Source of the DNA: an uncultured Prevotellaceae bacterium
Lineage (GTDB): Bacteria; Bacteroidota; Bacteroidia; Bacteroidales; Bacteroidaceae
DNA length: 43,698 bases
Direction: 5' to 3'
NCBI GenBank assembly: GCA_902770195.1
Contig: CACXSA010000005.1
Location: 1-43,698, forward strand
The position numbers and the translations under genes were made by a program. Shown in pieces: positions 1 through 9,331 of this stretch (the first letter of the stretch is position 1; every line of letters begins with the position of its first letter). The notes beneath the pieces are model-generated. The model was not told the DNA's origin. It worked only from the letters and a program-made list of their open reading frames with translations, and searched no databases.

Positions 1-53
1 CCGCTTGCGCCGATGGTACTGCAATGCAATGCGGGAGAGTAGGAGGCCGCCAC
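1..53 (+). rRNA. 5S rRNA, 3' end (partial)
   Basis: The first ~53 bases match the 3' part of a Bacteroidetes 5S rRNA: the GCCGATGGTACTGC segment followed by GCGGGAGAGTAGG and a GCCGCC end that would close helix I. The 5' part lies outside the window. A rho-independent terminator follows directly, as expected at the end of an rRNA operon. The exact 3' end is uncertain by a few bases. Confidence 0.9.
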
Positions 54-64
54 TTTTTTTCTTG

Positions 65-106
65 AGCACCCTGTTTCAGCAATGAGACAGGGTGCTTTTC
101 TTTTTT
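65..106 (+). terminator. Rho-independent terminator of the rRNA operon
   Basis: A 13-bp stem (65-77 with 83-95, one G-U pair) closes a short loop and runs into a T-rich tract (CTTTTCTTTTTT). It sits directly behind the 5S rRNA. Confidence 0.9.
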
Positions 107-143
107 CCATGCCTTAACTGTCGGGGATGTCGTAATATTTTCG

Positions 144-151
144 TACCTTTG
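144..151 (+). promoter_or_regulatory. -7 box of the TPR/HTH regulator gene
   Basis: TACCTTTG matches the Bacteroidetes -7 consensus TAnnTTTG. The ATG at 157 lies only 5 bases after the box, so transcription should start about 2 bases before the start codon and the message would be almost leaderless. No good -33 element is visible. Confidence 0.65.
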
Positions 152-156
152 CATCC

Positions 157-1791
157 ATGAAACGGTTGGTAGTATATCTATTTGGATTGCTGTTTGTGCT
201 GATGGGATGCACCACGGCAGGCGAGCGGGCCCGGATGCGTTCAGGGCTCGACAGTATTAATGTACTCAACCGTACCGACCAACCCTTTACCGTGCAGGAC
301 GTGGAACCCTTCGTGCAGTTTTTCGACGAACACGGAACGCCTAACGACCAGATGTTAGCCCACTATCTCCTTGGCCGTGCCTACTACGAGCACGGCGAAG
401 CACCTATGGCTTTGCAGTGCTATCACGAAGCTACGGAACGGGCTGATACTACCGATAAGGACTGCGATTACAAACAGTTGAGTAGGATTTATGGACAGAT
501 GGCAGATATCTTCTATCATCAAGGGTTATACAGACAGGAACAAGTTTATGATAAGCTTGCCGAGAAGTTCGCTTGGAAAGGGAAAGATACGCTTGCTGCG
601 CTGATAAACATGGAAGAGCAATGCTTTGCATTTAAGAGACTGGGGCAAATTGACTCTGTCATATATATCATAGAAAAAGTAGCGAATCTTTATAAAAAAT
701 ACGGTTATCCTTCAGACGCAGCCATAGCACTTGGAACTATCGTGAGAGATTTGGTAGAGAAAGGAGAGGACTCAAAAGCCAGGATCTATATGGACCGATA
801 TGAATCAAAATCAGGCTTTTTTGATGAAGAAGGGAATATCCAAGAGGGAAGAGAAATCTATTATAATGTTAAGGGCAAACTCTATTTAACAAGGAACATG
901 CTGGATTCTGCGGAATATTGGTTCCGTAAGGAACTTCAGGACGGCAGGGATTTAAATAATCAGAATGCTGGAGCCTATGGCTTAGCTATGGTTTATGAAC
1001 AACGCCATCAACCTGATTCGGCTGCCAAATACTATCGTTATGCCTATGCCATGAATGATTCCATGTATGCGCAACAGGCAACGGCTACCATTGAACGGAT
1101 TCAGGCCATGTACGACTATTCTCGTCATCAAGAGATAGCGAATCAAGAACGAGAGAAAGCGCTGCAAGAGGCCTATAAGAAACGAATTATTCTTGGAATA
1201 TTTGTGTTGTTTGTTCTAATTACTGCTGTTATCATATATCTGATGATTTCTGAAAAGCGTAAACAAAAGCTGAGATATATTCAGAATCTTGCAAGTCTTG
1301 AAAAGGCACAGTCGGAAATCATGCAACTTCGCGAACATTCTAATGACTATCAAGAGCTCATTACCGAAAAAGAATGCGAAATAGAACACTTGAAATCTGA
1401 GATTGAGAATCGCCAACAAAAGATGCGACAAGACCATGCGACAACAACTCAGCAAATCCAAGACTCTGAAATTTACAAAGAATTGAAAGAACGTGAAAGG
1501 TTATGTAAGGCCTTGACAAAAGAGCAGATTCGCAAGATTCGTATCATGGTTATCGAGAACTTACCTGATTTCAATGGCATCTTGTTAGAAAACAAGTATA
1601 TGCTAAGAGAGCATGATTTTAATGTTTGCATGCTCCTTCGACTAGGTATCAAATCAAAAGAAATTAGTGTATTACTAAAGATTTCTCAACCAAGGGTATC
1701 CCAGATTTGTACAAAGGTATTAGGTACGATCTTTAATGAAAATAAGGGTGGAGCAAAGGAACTTTCAGAGGAATTACACAAATACTACTAA
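157..1791 (+). CDS. Membrane-spanning TPR protein with C-terminal HTH (one-component regulator)
   Basis: 544 aa. The N-terminus is a signal peptide with a lipobox-like LMGC (Cys18). TPR-like helices rich in A/Y/G repeats follow (about 40-320). One transmembrane segment lies at about 343-365 (LGIFVLFVLITAVIIYLM). A basic stretch and a coiled coil (about 370-455) come next, and the C-terminal ~100 residues hold a helix-turn-helix (GIKSKEISVLLKISQPRVSQ, about 497-517). This layout suggests a sensor with periplasmic TPRs and a cytoplasmic DNA-binding end. Proteins of this build are common in Bacteroidetes; their ligands are mostly unknown. It lies immediately upstream of, and in the same direction as, the DUF3244/RHS operon, which has its own promoter, so I infer that it controls that operon. 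If Cys18 is lipidated, the protein would be anchored twice. Confidence 0.8.
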   Translation: MKRLVVYLFGLLFVLMGCTTAGERARMRSGLDSINVLNRTDQPFTVQDVEPFVQFFDEHGTPNDQMLAHYLLGRAYYEHGEAPMALQCYHEATERADTTDKDCDYKQLSRIYGQMADIFYHQGLYRQEQVYDKLAEKFAWKGKDTLAALINMEEQCFAFKRLGQIDSVIYIIEKVANLYKKYGYPSDAAIALGTIVRDLVEKGEDSKARIYMDRYESKSGFFDEEGNIQEGREIYYNVKGKLYLTRNMLDSAEYWFRKELQDGRDLNNQNAGAYGLAMVYEQRHQPDSAAKYYRYAYAMNDSMYAQQATATIERIQAMYDYSRHQEIANQEREKALQEAYKKRIILGIFVLFVLITAVIIYLMISEKRKQKLRYIQNLASLEKAQSEIMQLREHSNDYQELITEKECEIEHLKSEIENRQQKMRQDHATTTQQIQDSEIYKELKERERLCKALTKEQIRKIRIMVIENLPDFNGILLENKYMLREHDFNVCMLLRLGIKSKEISVLLKISQPRVSQICTKVLGTIFNENKGGAKELSEELHKYY

Positions 1792-1875
1792 TTTTTCTAT
1801 CTTCCAGAAAGCCCTTACAGACAGCGTAAAGCAGGGAAATACTTAATTTCCACTTAATTCTTATTATTCGCTTAT

Positions 1876-1907
1876 TTTGGCTAAAATTTGAAATTCTCAT
1901 ACTTTTG
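1876..1907 (+). promoter_or_regulatory. Promoter of the DUF3244/RHS operon
   Basis: TTTG (1876-1879), a 20-base spacer and TACTTTTG (1900-1907) form a consensus Bacteroidetes promoter. Predicted transcription start is about 1911, leaving a leader of about 25 bases before the ATG at 1936. This places the ATG at 1888 upstream of the transcript and supports the shorter protein. Confidence 0.8.
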
Positions 1908-1935
1908 CAGCATTGTTTTTAATGCAAGTAAAATT

Positions 1936-2289
1936 ATGAGAAAGTTTGTTTTAATTGTTTTGTGCTTTATGATGATGAGCACGTATGTTTTTGCGGAAGG
2001 TCCGATAGACTTCTCTGTGAGTATTATTGATGAAAAGCCTATCGGACATGATCGTCCCAAGGCACCTATGCGTCCGCCTGTAGTTTATCTTGAGGACCAC
2101 ACTTTGGCTTTTGTGGCAGATCATCCAGAGTATATCCTTAATATAAAGGATGAAGATGGTGAGGTAGTTTACTCTACTGTAGTTTATTCTACTTTGACAC
2201 AGGTTACGTTGCCGTCAATTCTCTCTGGTGAATATGTCATCGAACTTAGAATGGGTTACTGGTTGTTCACTGGTTGGATAGAATTATAA
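1936..2289 (+). CDS. Secreted DUF3244-like small protein
   Basis: 117 aa from the ATG at 1936; the ATG at 1888 lies upstream of the -7 box and would add 16 residues in front of a good signal peptide (MRKFVLIVLCFMMMSTYVFA). The mature part is ~95 residues, beta-rich, with a pattern (LxFVADHPEYILNIKDEDG, then GEYVIELRMG near the end) like the Ig-type DUF3244 family of Bacteroidetes. That family is secreted and of unknown function. The gene opens the RHS operon, 3 bases before the first RHS gene, so it may be a partner or chaperone of the exported RHS proteins; that role is inferred from position only. Family assignment is by pattern, not by search. Confidence 0.7.
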   Translation: MRKFVLIVLCFMMMSTYVFAEGPIDFSVSIIDEKPIGHDRPKAPMRPPVVYLEDHTLAFVADHPEYILNIKDEDGEVVYSTVVYSTLTQVTLPSILSGEYVIELRMGYWLFTGWIEL

Positions 2290-2292
2290 AGT

Positions 2293-5200
2293 ATGAAAAA
2301 CACTTTGTGTTTATTATTGCTCTGCACTATCTTATCATTCTGCGTCCCATTACATACGTGGGCGCAGAATGATCCAACGGCAGATAATGACAGTACCAAG
2401 AAATGGAATGATTCAATTGCTGTGCGAACATCCAACTACACCGTATTTACTCCATCTATTCCGACAACCCCGCAGGCTGAAGCATTTAAACGTGTAGGAG
2501 ATTATTCGGTGAATAATGCCTCAGGTATTCCCGATATTAACATTCCGCTATTTGAAATTGACCACTATGGCTACAAGATGCCGTTGGCTTTGCGCTATAT
2601 CGCAACGCCATTAAGACCTGGTTACAACTATGACGTTACCGGTCATGGTTGGGCCCTGACACTTGGGTCATGCATCTCAAGGACCATCAACTCAGTACCT
2701 GATGAGAATTTCGATTTTCATCTCAGTACCAATAAGTTGTATGAATATTATTCGGGCATGCAAAATGCTGATGAACTCTTAAGTCTTTATAATTTCGAAT
2801 ACGACCGTTTCCATGTCAAATTACCAGATGGCAACTCATTCTCATTTTGTATCTGTAATAATGAATACACAGGACTCCAATATGTGGTTTCAGACCCAAA
2901 ATATAAGAACATACAGTGTAACTATTCCACGGGTAATATTTCTAGTTTTATTCTTTATGACGTAGATGGCGTAAAATACACTTTTGACATAGCAGACTAC
3001 ACTTTAGATTACTCCAACATCGGAGCTAAGACATCTTGGTACCTAAGCCGGATGGATCTGCCGAATTCTTCCGCTCCAATATTCTTTTCCTATGGAACCA
3101 GTATTATTCAAGAGCACTGTGAAGGATTTGAGGAGCCGATATTATCTGTTGGAGACCACTATTCTCCTAACCCCCAACCTTATAATCCTAACAAGGCGTA
3201 TGTTTCTTCGTCATTTACAAGTGCGGCTTGTAACTTTAGGATTAAGCTTCTGACAAGCATCTCATTCGGTCATTCATTTATAGCCTTTAACTATGAGAAC
3301 ACGTCAAGCAGTTCCAACTACAATTATCTACGGAATATTAAAGTAAGAAGTGAGTCTGCAGAAAAAAAAGTTTTCAATTTATCATATAGCAAACAGGATG
3401 TGCGAGGAAAGACAGTTGCCCACCTCACCAAATTATCGATTAAGGGCAGCACGGACAGCACCGATTCGCTCGTCTACAACTTTGCATATCGTGGCATTGG
3501 CGTTTTCATAGGAACAGACCACTGGGGAAACTGGTCTGACAATCTGTATTACTACAACGTTGCCAACATGAATTTCTATGCAGGATTTGACACGTCCTAC
3601 AATTCTTTTCTCAATTCTTCACCTCTTGTCACGGTTCTCACGAAAGACCCGACAGACCCATGTCCTTACAGCAAATTAAAGATACAGGGTGTATCTACTG
3701 TCAACGAACCCCGTCACGCCCTTTCACCAGGAAGTCATGGCGTGCTCAGTTCTATCACATACCCGACAGGCGGGCGGACAGTGTTTGAATTTGAGAACCA
3801 TCGCTTTGTCACAGCCACGGCAGCCAATGGAGACTATATTGCTACCAAACGGCAACGGCGTGTTATAGAAGGTGGCGGATTTAGAATTCAGTCCATTACG
3901 AATTACACATCGGATGGAAAAATAGCCGACATCAAGCAGTACCGTTATGGTCCGACCTATTATGAGGCAAATCTTCAGAACCTTAATCTGCCAGGCATAG
4001 CTGGTAATAACACCAACCAGCACATCGGTTTTGGAGAACCGGTTGTTGACCCGAACATATTGACCTATGCCCGCTTCGGCACTTACGGCAGTCTTCCTAC
4101 CAACATGCAGAACATGATAGTCGGATTAGGACCAAATGGACAGACATCTGGATATGCCAACCAGTTTTACACATCATATACCTGGTCGGAATGGAAATGG
4201 GAATGCAGGTTTAGCCCGGTATTCTTCCGCGCCCTGCTTAACGGGCGCAATGCTGTCGTATATCCCCAAATCACAGAATATCATGGTGATATCGGGTATA
4301 TGGATAACACCCCAGAGAAAACCACGGGCAAAATAGTCTATAAATATGACATCTATGACGATATGGGTGACTCCACCTACCATGTCCGGCTTGACTATTT
4401 CGGAAATGTTTTGAGGGCTAACGAAAACAATTATCAGAAAGACTATCTGACAGAGAAATCTACTTATTCCAATGAGCTTGTCTATACGAATACGTTCAAA
4501 TTGGTTCAAAGTGACACGTATGTTTATGGCAATCTGGGTGAGGGATACTCTGATTATGTATTTACGGAACAGTATCTTCCCGGATATTATCCCACTTATG
4601 TTTATGGCAATATGATGTTTCAAAGCAGATATACGTATATATCAAGTTACCGGATGACAGCCCATACGACACATCTCTATAGGCAAAACGGTACTTTCAC
4701 CACTACCGAATCGCTATCCCACAATGAATATGGACTTGTAACCACAAGAGCATTGACAGGTCCGCAAAATATAACCACCACCTATACTTACCCGACACCG
4801 GCAGACACGTCATCTGTCGTGCAGCAATTAGTCAGCCGTAAGATGATGTCGGCATTACTACAGTCCCGGACCGTAAAGCAAGGTATGGGAACATTCGATG
4901 TCTCGGGTTATAAACAGGACTATGCCGCATTTAATGGAAACATTCTACCCTCCAAGCTTTACAAGCTGTCGGTTGTCAATGGAATAGGGGGCAACTATGA
5001 AGAAGAGCAGCAAGTTCTTTCCTATTCTTCCAATGGCAATCCGCTAGAGATTGTCGACCGAAGCGGTATGCATACCGTCTATCAGTGGGGACACAACGAC
5101 CGCTACCTGACTGCTGAAATCAAGAATGCCACCTCATCACAGGTATCAGCTGCCTTGCAGTCTGGCGTTGACCTGCGCATTGCCCTGCCCAATGCCTTGG

Positions 5201-5388
5201 TGACTACATGGACGTATTCGCCTTTAGTGGGTACAACTTCACAGACCGACCCTTCCGGCATCAGGACACATTACGATTACGACGGCTTAGGACGTTTGAA
5301 AGAGGTTTACAGATACGTCGGAAACGTAATGTCACCCTCGAACAAGCAAATACTGAAACAGTTTAACTATCATACCATAACGCACTAA
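2293..5388 (+). CDS. RHS-repeat exported protein, shell half without core domain
   Basis: 1031 aa with a Sec signal peptide (cleavage near HTWAQ, residue 25). The mature part begins with a segment on 'FKRVGDYSVNNASGIPDINIP' lines typical of Bacteroidetes RHS/SpvB-like N-termini. It continues as Tyr/Asp/Gly-rich beta repeats and ends in clear YD repeats (YQWGHNDRYL, THYDYDGLGRLKEVYRY). It has no hyperconserved RHS core and no toxin tip. The next gene starts 2 bases later with its own signal peptide and carries those parts, so the two proteins probably assemble into one RHS shell, like TcB and TcC of Tc toxins. There is no PAAR domain, which argues against type VI secretion. The TcB/TcC analogy is inference. 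Confidence 0.82.
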   Translation: MKNTLCLLLLCTILSFCVPLHTWAQNDPTADNDSTKKWNDSIAVRTSNYTVFTPSIPTTPQAEAFKRVGDYSVNNASGIPDINIPLFEIDHYGYKMPLALRYIATPLRPGYNYDVTGHGWALTLGSCISRTINSVPDENFDFHLSTNKLYEYYSGMQNADELLSLYNFEYDRFHVKLPDGNSFSFCICNNEYTGLQYVVSDPKYKNIQCNYSTGNISSFILYDVDGVKYTFDIADYTLDYSNIGAKTSWYLSRMDLPNSSAPIFFSYGTSIIQEHCEGFEEPILSVGDHYSPNPQPYNPNKAYVSSSFTSAACNFRIKLLTSISFGHSFIAFNYENTSSSSNYNYLRNIKVRSESAEKKVFNLSYSKQDVRGKTVAHLTKLSIKGSTDSTDSLVYNFAYRGIGVFIGTDHWGNWSDNLYYYNVANMNFYAGFDTSYNSFLNSSPLVTVLTKDPTDPCPYSKLKIQGVSTVNEPRHALSPGSHGVLSSITYPTGGRTVFEFENHRFVTATAANGDYIATKRQRRVIEGGGFRIQSITNYTSDGKIADIKQYRYGPTYYEANLQNLNLPGIAGNNTNQHIGFGEPVVDPNILTYARFGTYGSLPTNMQNMIVGLGPNGQTSGYANQFYTSYTWSEWKWECRFSPVFFRALLNGRNAVVYPQITEYHGDIGYMDNTPEKTTGKIVYKYDIYDDMGDSTYHVRLDYFGNVLRANENNYQKDYLTEKSTYSNELVYTNTFKLVQSDTYVYGNLGEGYSDYVFTEQYLPGYYPTYVYGNMMFQSRYTYISSYRMTAHTTHLYRQNGTFTTTESLSHNEYGLVTTRALTGPQNITTTYTYPTPADTSSVVQQLVSRKMMSALLQSRTVKQGMGTFDVSGYKQDYAAFNGNILPSKLYKLSVVNGIGGNYEEEQQVLSYSSNGNPLEIVDRSGMHTVYQWGHNDRYLTAEIKNATSSQVSAALQSGVDLRIALPNALVTTWTYSPLVGTTSQTDPSGIRTHYDYDGLGRLKEVYRYVGNVMSPSNKQILKQFNYHTITH

Positions 5389-5390
5389 GT

Positions 5391-8300
5391 ATGAAAAAGA
5401 CATTCATATTTTTATGCCTTTGCTGTTGCCTGTCAATACAGCTGCATGCTCAGTCGTCAGCCTACAGCTATGTCAGGACTCGCACCATGACGAACGCCAG
5501 TGCCACGGCGTGGATTGACCATATTGACTATGACAACGGAATCGGTGATGTCTATCAGCAAGTCGATGTCGGCATCACGCCCGGCCACCAGGACCTTGTA
5601 ACCCTGCATGAGTATGACAGCCACCGCCGCTCCTATCGGGTCTGGCTGCCAGGATTAGGCAGTGGAGGCAACTGCCAGGACAGCATTGCCCTGAAGTCGT
5701 CAGCCGGCACTGTCAACAACGATGGCTGTCCTTACAGCACTTCAAAATACGAACCTACACCGTTAGGACAGGTCAGGCAGCAGTACCAGCCCGGCAGTGC
5801 ATGGTATCAGAACCAGAAAGCACGGACTTTTACCGAGGCTGTTGAAGCCAACGATGTTGTAAGATATAAGGTCATGAACCTGATTATGGTAAGCAACACG
5901 CTGCTTTATACTACTTACATTAGCAATTCAAAATTCATCAAGGAAACCACCGACGAGGATGGTGTCATCCATCAGGAATTTGCCGACATGACCGGGAATG
6001 TCGTGGTCAGGCGACAGCAGTCCGTCTCCGGATGGATCGCCACCTACTATGTCTATGACGACAGCAATAATCTGCGCTTTGTACTGCCGCCTGCCGCTGC
6101 CAACTATTTTGAGACTAATCTCACATCTGCCCAAGGCATATCGCCTACCCATGACCAAATGCTGAAATATGCATACGAGTACCGTTATGACGGCCGTGGC
6201 AACTGCATCTACAAACGTCTGCCGGGATGCGATCCCGTCTATTATATCTACGACCATGCAGACCGGTGCATCTTCTCGCAGACGGGCGTACAGCGGGCTT
6301 CAGGACAGTGGACCTATACCATACCCGACGTTTTCGGGCGCACGGTATTGACCGGCACCTGTCACAACAGCATGACATACACTGCCGAACCTCTTCATGG
6401 CACTGTTGTTACGGCCACACGAACCAATGCAACGAACAGCTACTATGGCTACACTCTCAGTAATATCACTTTGAGCAGCGACACGCTCTATTCCGTCAAC
6501 TTTTACGACGACTACAACTTCATAGGCAGCAACGGGGTGCCATCGTCGCTCAGCTATGCCGGTCCGCCGTCCGGTGACTACGGGAGCAACGGGCAAGGCA
6601 ATCCCAAGGGCATCCTTACGGGAACCGTTACGGCACGCTTTAGCAGTACAGGCATCACGGGGTATGACTATGCAGCCATGTACTATGACGACCGTGGACG
6701 TGTCATACAGACGCGCTCCACAAACCACCTGGGCGGTACTGAGGCCATATATACCGGATACGACTTCACGGACCGTGTACTGAAACTTAGGCATGACCAT
6801 TCTGCATCTGGACAGTCTCACACGCAGGTCTACACCTATGGCTACGACCATGCAGGACGGCTGATAACAAAAACCCACAAGCTTGACAATAACAGTACTG
6901 TCACGCTGGAATCGAAGTCCTACAACGACCTGGGGCAGCTGGCCTCTTGCACATCCAACGGCACGCTCACCACCGGCTACACCTATAACGTGCGCTCGTG
7001 GCTGAAGACCGTCACAACAGGCACGCTGTTCAGCGAGGCACTGTACTATGACGAGAGCCACAATGGCAACAATCCATGTTTTTCAGGCAATATCTCGGCT
7101 ATGGACTGGAAGGCCCCAGATAATGTGCAACGAGGTTATAGGTTCTATTATGACATGCAGTCACGGCTCACACACGCCATTTATCTGGAGAGTGATGTCT
7201 TCAATGGTCATTTCAACTCGGAATATTCCTACGACTACATGGGCAATATGCTTACCCTGAAACGCTATGGCTTGCAGGACAATAGTAGCTATGGCTTGGT
7301 TGACGACCTGAGCTTTACCTATAATGGCAATCAGCTCATCAAGGCCGACGATGCCGTCAGCGGGCCATATTATGCAGGAGCCTTCCACTTCCGGGACGGA
7401 GCCGATGAGGATTTGGAGTACGAATATGACGAAAACGGCAGCATGACGAAAGATTTGAATAAGAATATTTCGTCAATTCAATATAATTCACTAAATTTGC
7501 CGACGAGTATCACATACTCCGACGGCAGGAGTGCCGCGTATATCTATGGTGCCGGTGGCAAGAAGCTGAGAGTCAGCTACAAGACCTCGCCTGTATCCAC
7601 GCCTGTCCCGACGGACTACTGCGGCAGCATGATATACGAGAACAACGTATTGACACAGGTTCTGGTCGATGGCGGATATATCACCTTCAGTGGTACTACG
7701 CCGCAGTACCACTTCTATTTGAAGGACCACCTGGGCAACAACCGCGTGGTATGCAACGCCTCCGGTACGGCAGAGCAGGTGAACCACTACTATCCATTCG
7801 GTGGCCTGATGGGAGAGAGCACCAATGGCGACACCCAGCGATTCAAGTACAACGGCAAGGAGCTCGACCGCATGCACGGCCTCGACTGGTACGACTATGG
7901 GGCAAGGCACTATGACGGAGCAAGGGGACAGTTCACAACAATTGACCCTCTGGCGGAGAAAGACTACAAGACGTCACCATACGCCTATTGCGGAAGCAAT
8001 CCGATCATCCGTGTTGACAAGGACGGAAAGATATGGGATACCGTACTGGATTTGGCTTTCATCGCATACGATGTAGCCGATGCAGCTACCCAATATTTCA
8101 GTACAGGCAGCGTCAGCAATACAACAAAAAGCGCCCTTGTTGCAGATGTCACCGCTGCTGCAATACCTGGATTGACAGGTACTGGAATGGCGGTAAGAGC
8201 AGGGGGAAAGGTTGCTCATACTGTAGAGGCTGGGCGAGGATTGCGAAATATAAAGGCCATTACCGAAGGGAAAAATTTTGAAAAGGTAAGTCTGAATGAA

Positions 8301-8609
8301 GCTAAATCCAAAGGTGAAAAAGTGGCAAGTCAAATTAGACTTGTACCTAAAAATGGTAAAGGAAATATAAATGGTAATCGTACTAATGCCGATCAACTAA
8401 CAAAAAAAAGCAACGGGAAATATAAAATTACTGAAACAAAACTTAGACAAGGTACTTCTAAATTGTCAAAAGGTCAAAGGACAGCTAGAGAGCATGTGGA
8501 ATCTGGAAATCAAGACTTTGAAGTAAGGTCTAATAATCAAGATATAGGACTGGAAAAGGGACAAACGATTCAAGTTGACGAGTACGAAGTAAAGTATAAA
8601 TATAAGTGA
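5391..8609 (+). CDS. RHS core protein with DUF6443-type N-terminus and C-terminal nuclease-like toxin tip
   Basis: 1072 aa. Signal peptide (MKKTFIFLCLCCCLSIQLHAQ), then a DUF6443-like N-domain (WIDHIDYDNGIGDVYQQVDV, HEYDSHRR, W-LPG), many YD repeats (YYDDRGRVIQT, YGYDHAGRLITKT, YDYMGNMLTLKRYG), and the RHS core at about 800-880 (YYPFGGLMGES, YNGKELDRMHGLDWYDYGAR, GQFTTIDPLAEKD). The usual DPxG at the core end reads DKDG here. A hydrophobic linker like a pretoxin region follows (VADVTAAAIPGLTGTGMAVR), then a tip of ~100 residues with D (NADQL), E-x-K (ITETKL) and Q (LSKGQ), which fits a PD-(D/E)xK nuclease. The DNA turns AT-rich at about 8200, where the tip begins. The immunity gene follows at once. 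Nuclease activity is inferred from the motif only. Confidence 0.85.
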   Translation: MKKTFIFLCLCCCLSIQLHAQSSAYSYVRTRTMTNASATAWIDHIDYDNGIGDVYQQVDVGITPGHQDLVTLHEYDSHRRSYRVWLPGLGSGGNCQDSIALKSSAGTVNNDGCPYSTSKYEPTPLGQVRQQYQPGSAWYQNQKARTFTEAVEANDVVRYKVMNLIMVSNTLLYTTYISNSKFIKETTDEDGVIHQEFADMTGNVVVRRQQSVSGWIATYYVYDDSNNLRFVLPPAAANYFETNLTSAQGISPTHDQMLKYAYEYRYDGRGNCIYKRLPGCDPVYYIYDHADRCIFSQTGVQRASGQWTYTIPDVFGRTVLTGTCHNSMTYTAEPLHGTVVTATRTNATNSYYGYTLSNITLSSDTLYSVNFYDDYNFIGSNGVPSSLSYAGPPSGDYGSNGQGNPKGILTGTVTARFSSTGITGYDYAAMYYDDRGRVIQTRSTNHLGGTEAIYTGYDFTDRVLKLRHDHSASGQSHTQVYTYGYDHAGRLITKTHKLDNNSTVTLESKSYNDLGQLASCTSNGTLTTGYTYNVRSWLKTVTTGTLFSEALYYDESHNGNNPCFSGNISAMDWKAPDNVQRGYRFYYDMQSRLTHAIYLESDVFNGHFNSEYSYDYMGNMLTLKRYGLQDNSSYGLVDDLSFTYNGNQLIKADDAVSGPYYAGAFHFRDGADEDLEYEYDENGSMTKDLNKNISSIQYNSLNLPTSITYSDGRSAAYIYGAGGKKLRVSYKTSPVSTPVPTDYCGSMIYENNVLTQVLVDGGYITFSGTTPQYHFYLKDHLGNNRVVCNASGTAEQVNHYYPFGGLMGESTNGDTQRFKYNGKELDRMHGLDWYDYGARHYDGARGQFTTIDPLAEKDYKTSPYAYCGSNPIIRVDKDGKIWDTVLDLAFIAYDVADAATQYFSTGSVSNTTKSALVADVTAAAIPGLTGTGMAVRAGGKVAHTVEAGRGLRNIKAITEGKNFEKVSLNEAKSKGEKVASQIRLVPKNGKGNINGNRTNADQLTKKSNGKYKITETKLRQGTSKLSKGQRTAREHVESGNQDFEVRSNNQDIGLEKGQTIQVDEYEVKYKYK

Positions 8610-8626
8610 TAAAAATTGGAAACATT

Positions 8627-9331
8627 ATGAATAAAAAAGATGTGTTATGCATTATTGAAGCAATTGCTTCTGATGCTTTTTTTAAGGATTATATAATTAA
8701 GAAAAGTGATAATTCTATCATTTGCAAGACAGAGTATGGATATAAAAGAGTTGTATTTTGGTATCATAATGGTTATGACATGCAGAGAGATGATATAGCT
8801 CTTGAAATTCGTCCAGTTTATGATATACGATTTAATATTCTTCATAAATGGTTTGAGAAGTATTCAAAAAGAACAATAAAAGACCAAAGGGACACTGATA
8901 GTATCGGCTTTACAGGGAATATGATTAATGCTACTGATGAAATCTGCTTTCTAGAAAATCGTAAAGACTACAATAAGGATCTTCAGGCTTTACATCATGT
9001 AGTTATCGAAAATGCAAATTTAGTTTTTCCCAAATATGGAACCCTAAAAGCCTATTATGAATATCGTATTGAAGATGTTCTCAAAGGTAAGCAAGAATTT
9101 CCAGATACAGGATTTGAATGGGTTATTCGTTATTTAATAGCAACTAAAATAGTTGCTCCATCAGATTATGATAAAGTAAAAGAACTTATTCTTCTTAGGA
9201 TTGATTTTATGATGGGAAGGGGCGAACCCAATACTAAAATGTATTATGACGATCTTCCCAAAATTCTTGAAGACTTGGAAAATACCGATTTCAAATCAGG
9301 AAAATGGGGGAAACTAACAGGAATAATATAA
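8627..9331 (+). CDS. Putative immunity protein to the RHS tip
   Basis: 234 aa from ATG 8627. A GTG at 8606 overlapping the RHS stop would add 7 residues and cannot be excluded. The protein is soluble, without signal peptide or membrane segment, and charged (many Asp, Lys, Tyr), as expected for a cytoplasmic immunity protein. I do not recognise the family. The assignment rests on position directly behind a toxin tip, on the same very AT-rich composition as the tip, and on the usual toxin-immunity order in RHS loci. Conspicuous segments are a WYHNGYD motif near residue 40 and FMMGRGEPNTKMYYDDLPK near the C-terminus. Confidence 0.65.
   Translation: MNKKDVLCIIEAIASDAFFKDYIIKKSDNSIICKTEYGYKRVVFWYHNGYDMQRDDIALEIRPVYDIRFNILHKWFEKYSKRTIKDQRDTDSIGFTGNMINATDEICFLENRKDYNKDLQALHHVVIENANLVFPKYGTLKAYYEYRIEDVLKGKQEFPDTGFEWVIRYLIATKIVAPSDYDKVKELILLRIDFMMGRGEPNTKMYYDDLPKILEDLENTDFKSGKWGKLTGII

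Noticed and set aside
6300-7061. Long antisense ORF and other alternative frames in the RHS genes
   Set aside because: They follow from the repetitive Tyr/Asp/Gly codon pattern of RHS; no signals support them.
2293-8609. T6SS-type RHS effector
   Set aside because: Both proteins carry Sec signal peptides, there is no PAAR domain, and no T6SS genes are present.
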